5,948 nucleotides of DNA from Pseudorhodobacter antarcticus (GTDB lineage Bacteria > Pseudomonadota > Alphaproteobacteria > Rhodobacterales > Rhodobacteraceae): contig CAMAWZ010000158.1 in NCBI GenBank assembly GCA_945861995.1, forward strand, positions 1 to 5,948. The letters are read 5' to 3'. This document shows, one piece after another, positions 4,997 to 5,948 of the stretch; positions within the stretch are counted from its first letter, which is position 1, and every line of letters begins with the position of its first letter. A model generated the notes under the pieces. That model searched no databases and was not told the DNA's origin. It saw only the letters and a program-made list of their open reading frames with translations. Made by a program: the position numbers and the translations under genes.

Positions 4997-5948
4997 CTAC
5001 TTCCTCCGCCGCGCCTTGCCGCCACGTTGCCCTGCCCGCCCCGCCGTGCTGCGGCCTGCCATTGCGACCGCATCTTCAACCGCGTCTTCAATCACCGATT
5101 GGCGGGCCAGCGGATCGTCTGCGATGGCAAGTTCGACCGCCTCTAGGCGTTTGACCTCATCGCGCAAACGGGCGGCTTCTTCAAATTCCAAATTCTCGGC
5201 GGCTTTGCGCATTTTCACCCGCAACGCGTCCAGATGCGCGGCCAGATTGCTGCCGTACATCGGTTTGTCCAATTTGGCGGTCACCCGCGCCTGATCGGTG
5301 TCGCCGTTCCACATATTGTGCAGCACGTCATCGACATTTTTGCGAATCGTCGTGGGGGTAATGCCGTGCAAGGTGTTGTAGGCAATCTGTTTATCGCGCC
5401 TACGGGTCGTCTCGCCAATGGCGCGTTCCATGCTGCCGGTGATGCGGTCGGCATACATTATCACCCGCCCATCAGAGTTGCGCGCGGCGCGGCCTATGGT
5501 TTGGATCAGCGATGTTTCAGACCGCAAAAAGCCTTCTTTATCGGCATCCAAAATCGCCACAAGCCCACATTCGGGAATGTCCAAACCTTCGCGCAACAGG
5601 TTGATACCCACCAGCACGTCAAACGCCCCCAGCCGCAAATCGCGCAGGATTTCAATGCGTTCGATGGTATCAATATCGCTGTGCATATAGCGAATGCGGA
5701 TGCCCTGTTCGTGGAAATATTCAGTAAGGTCTTCGGCCATGCGTTTCGTCAGTGTGGTGACCAAAATACGCAGTCCAACGGCGGCGACGCGGCGAATTTC
5801 GTCCAGCAAATCATCGACTTGCATTTCCACAGGGCGAATTTCGATGGCAGGGTCAATCAGGCCCGTAGGGCGGATAACCTGTTCGGTAAACACACCGCCT
5901 GTTTGCTCTAACTCCCACTTCGCGGGGGTCGCGGATACGAACACGGTT
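4997..5948 (-). CDS. uvrB: Excinuclease ABC subunit UvrB, C-terminal part
   Basis: UvrB is the damage-verifying helicase of nucleotide excision repair. It receives damaged DNA from UvrA and recruits the nuclease UvrC. The frame runs off the right edge, leaving about 316 of the usual 650-750 residues; the GTG at 5944 is an internal Val of TVFVSATPAKWELEQTGG, not a start. Counting from that Val as 1, the second helicase lobe follows, with TLTKRMAEDLTEYF (64-77), motif V GINLLREGLDIPE (113-125) and motif VI QTIGRAARN (148-156). Then comes the conserved RRRDKQIAYNTLHGITP stretch (181-197). The UvrC-interacting UVR domain is at about 237-269 (LRVKMRKAAENLEFEEAARLRDEV). A short linker and a basic tail (GRAGQRGGKARRRK) end at TAG, 4997-4999. 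No truncation or missing motif is seen in the visible part. It converges on the SPFH-nfeD operon. Confidence 0.96.
   Translation of the reverse strand, partial: TVFVSATPAKWELEQTGGVFTEQVIRPTGLIDPAIEIRPVEMQVDDLLDEIRRVAAVGLRILVTTLTKRMAEDLTEYFHEQGIRIRYMHSDIDTIERIEILRDLRLGAFDVLVGINLLREGLDIPECGLVAILDADKEGFLRSETSLIQTIGRAARNSDGRVIMYADRITGSMERAIGETTRRRDKQIAYNTLHGITPTTIRKNVDDVLHNMWNGDTDQARVTAKLDKPMYGSNLAAHLDALRVKMRKAAENLEFEEAARLRDEVKRLEAVELAIADDPLARQSVIEDAVEDAVAMAGRSTAGRAGQRGGKARRRK

Noticed and set aside
5234..5911. Long plus-strand open frame of 225 codons opposite uvrB
   Set aside because: It lies entirely antisense to well-conserved UvrB motifs V and VI, its product has no recognisable features, and no ribosome site precedes it. 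It is a by-product of codon bias on the coding strand.

Overview
The window reads as ordinary chromosomal DNA from an alphaproteobacterium, most likely a member of the Rhodobacterales. This is inferred from the moderately GC-rich, densely coding sequence, from a secreted four-cysteine protein that resembles one common in Rhodobacteraceae genomes, and from the gene set. No taxonomic search was possible. I see no RNA gene, mobile element, CRISPR array, attachment site or origin.

Layout from left to right. Bases 1-679 hold the 3' two thirds of holA (DNA polymerase III delta subunit, clamp loader), followed 7 bp later by a small, very acidic unknown protein. After a 127-bp gap comes a 106-aa secreted protein. 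It converges on a LysR-type regulator, and the stop codons of this pair sit in the first and last copies of a four-copy, 13-bp tandem repeat. The LysR gene is divergent from a 410-aa membrane-bound cytochrome c urate oxidase of the PuuD type. Their 105-bp shared control region has a candidate promoter and TTTCA/TGAAA half-sites placed as expected for a LysR activator. Next is a two-gene operon for an SPFH/band 7 membrane protein (QmcA/stomatin-like) and a short NfeD-type partner, joined by an ATGA overlap and closed by a clear intrinsic terminator. The right edge, on the minus strand, holds the C-terminal 316 or so residues of the excision-repair helicase UvrB.

Functionally these are separate units: replication (holA), purine catabolism (puuD with its probable regulator), membrane organisation (SPFH-NfeD) and DNA repair (uvrB). 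No other purine-degradation gene is visible, so PuuD looks like an isolated urate-oxidising step here. I found no convincing undescribed system. The best leads are small-scale: the 13-bp repeat holding both convergent stops, a palindrome nested within an inverted repeat ahead of the SPFH start, and the LysR-puuD control region.
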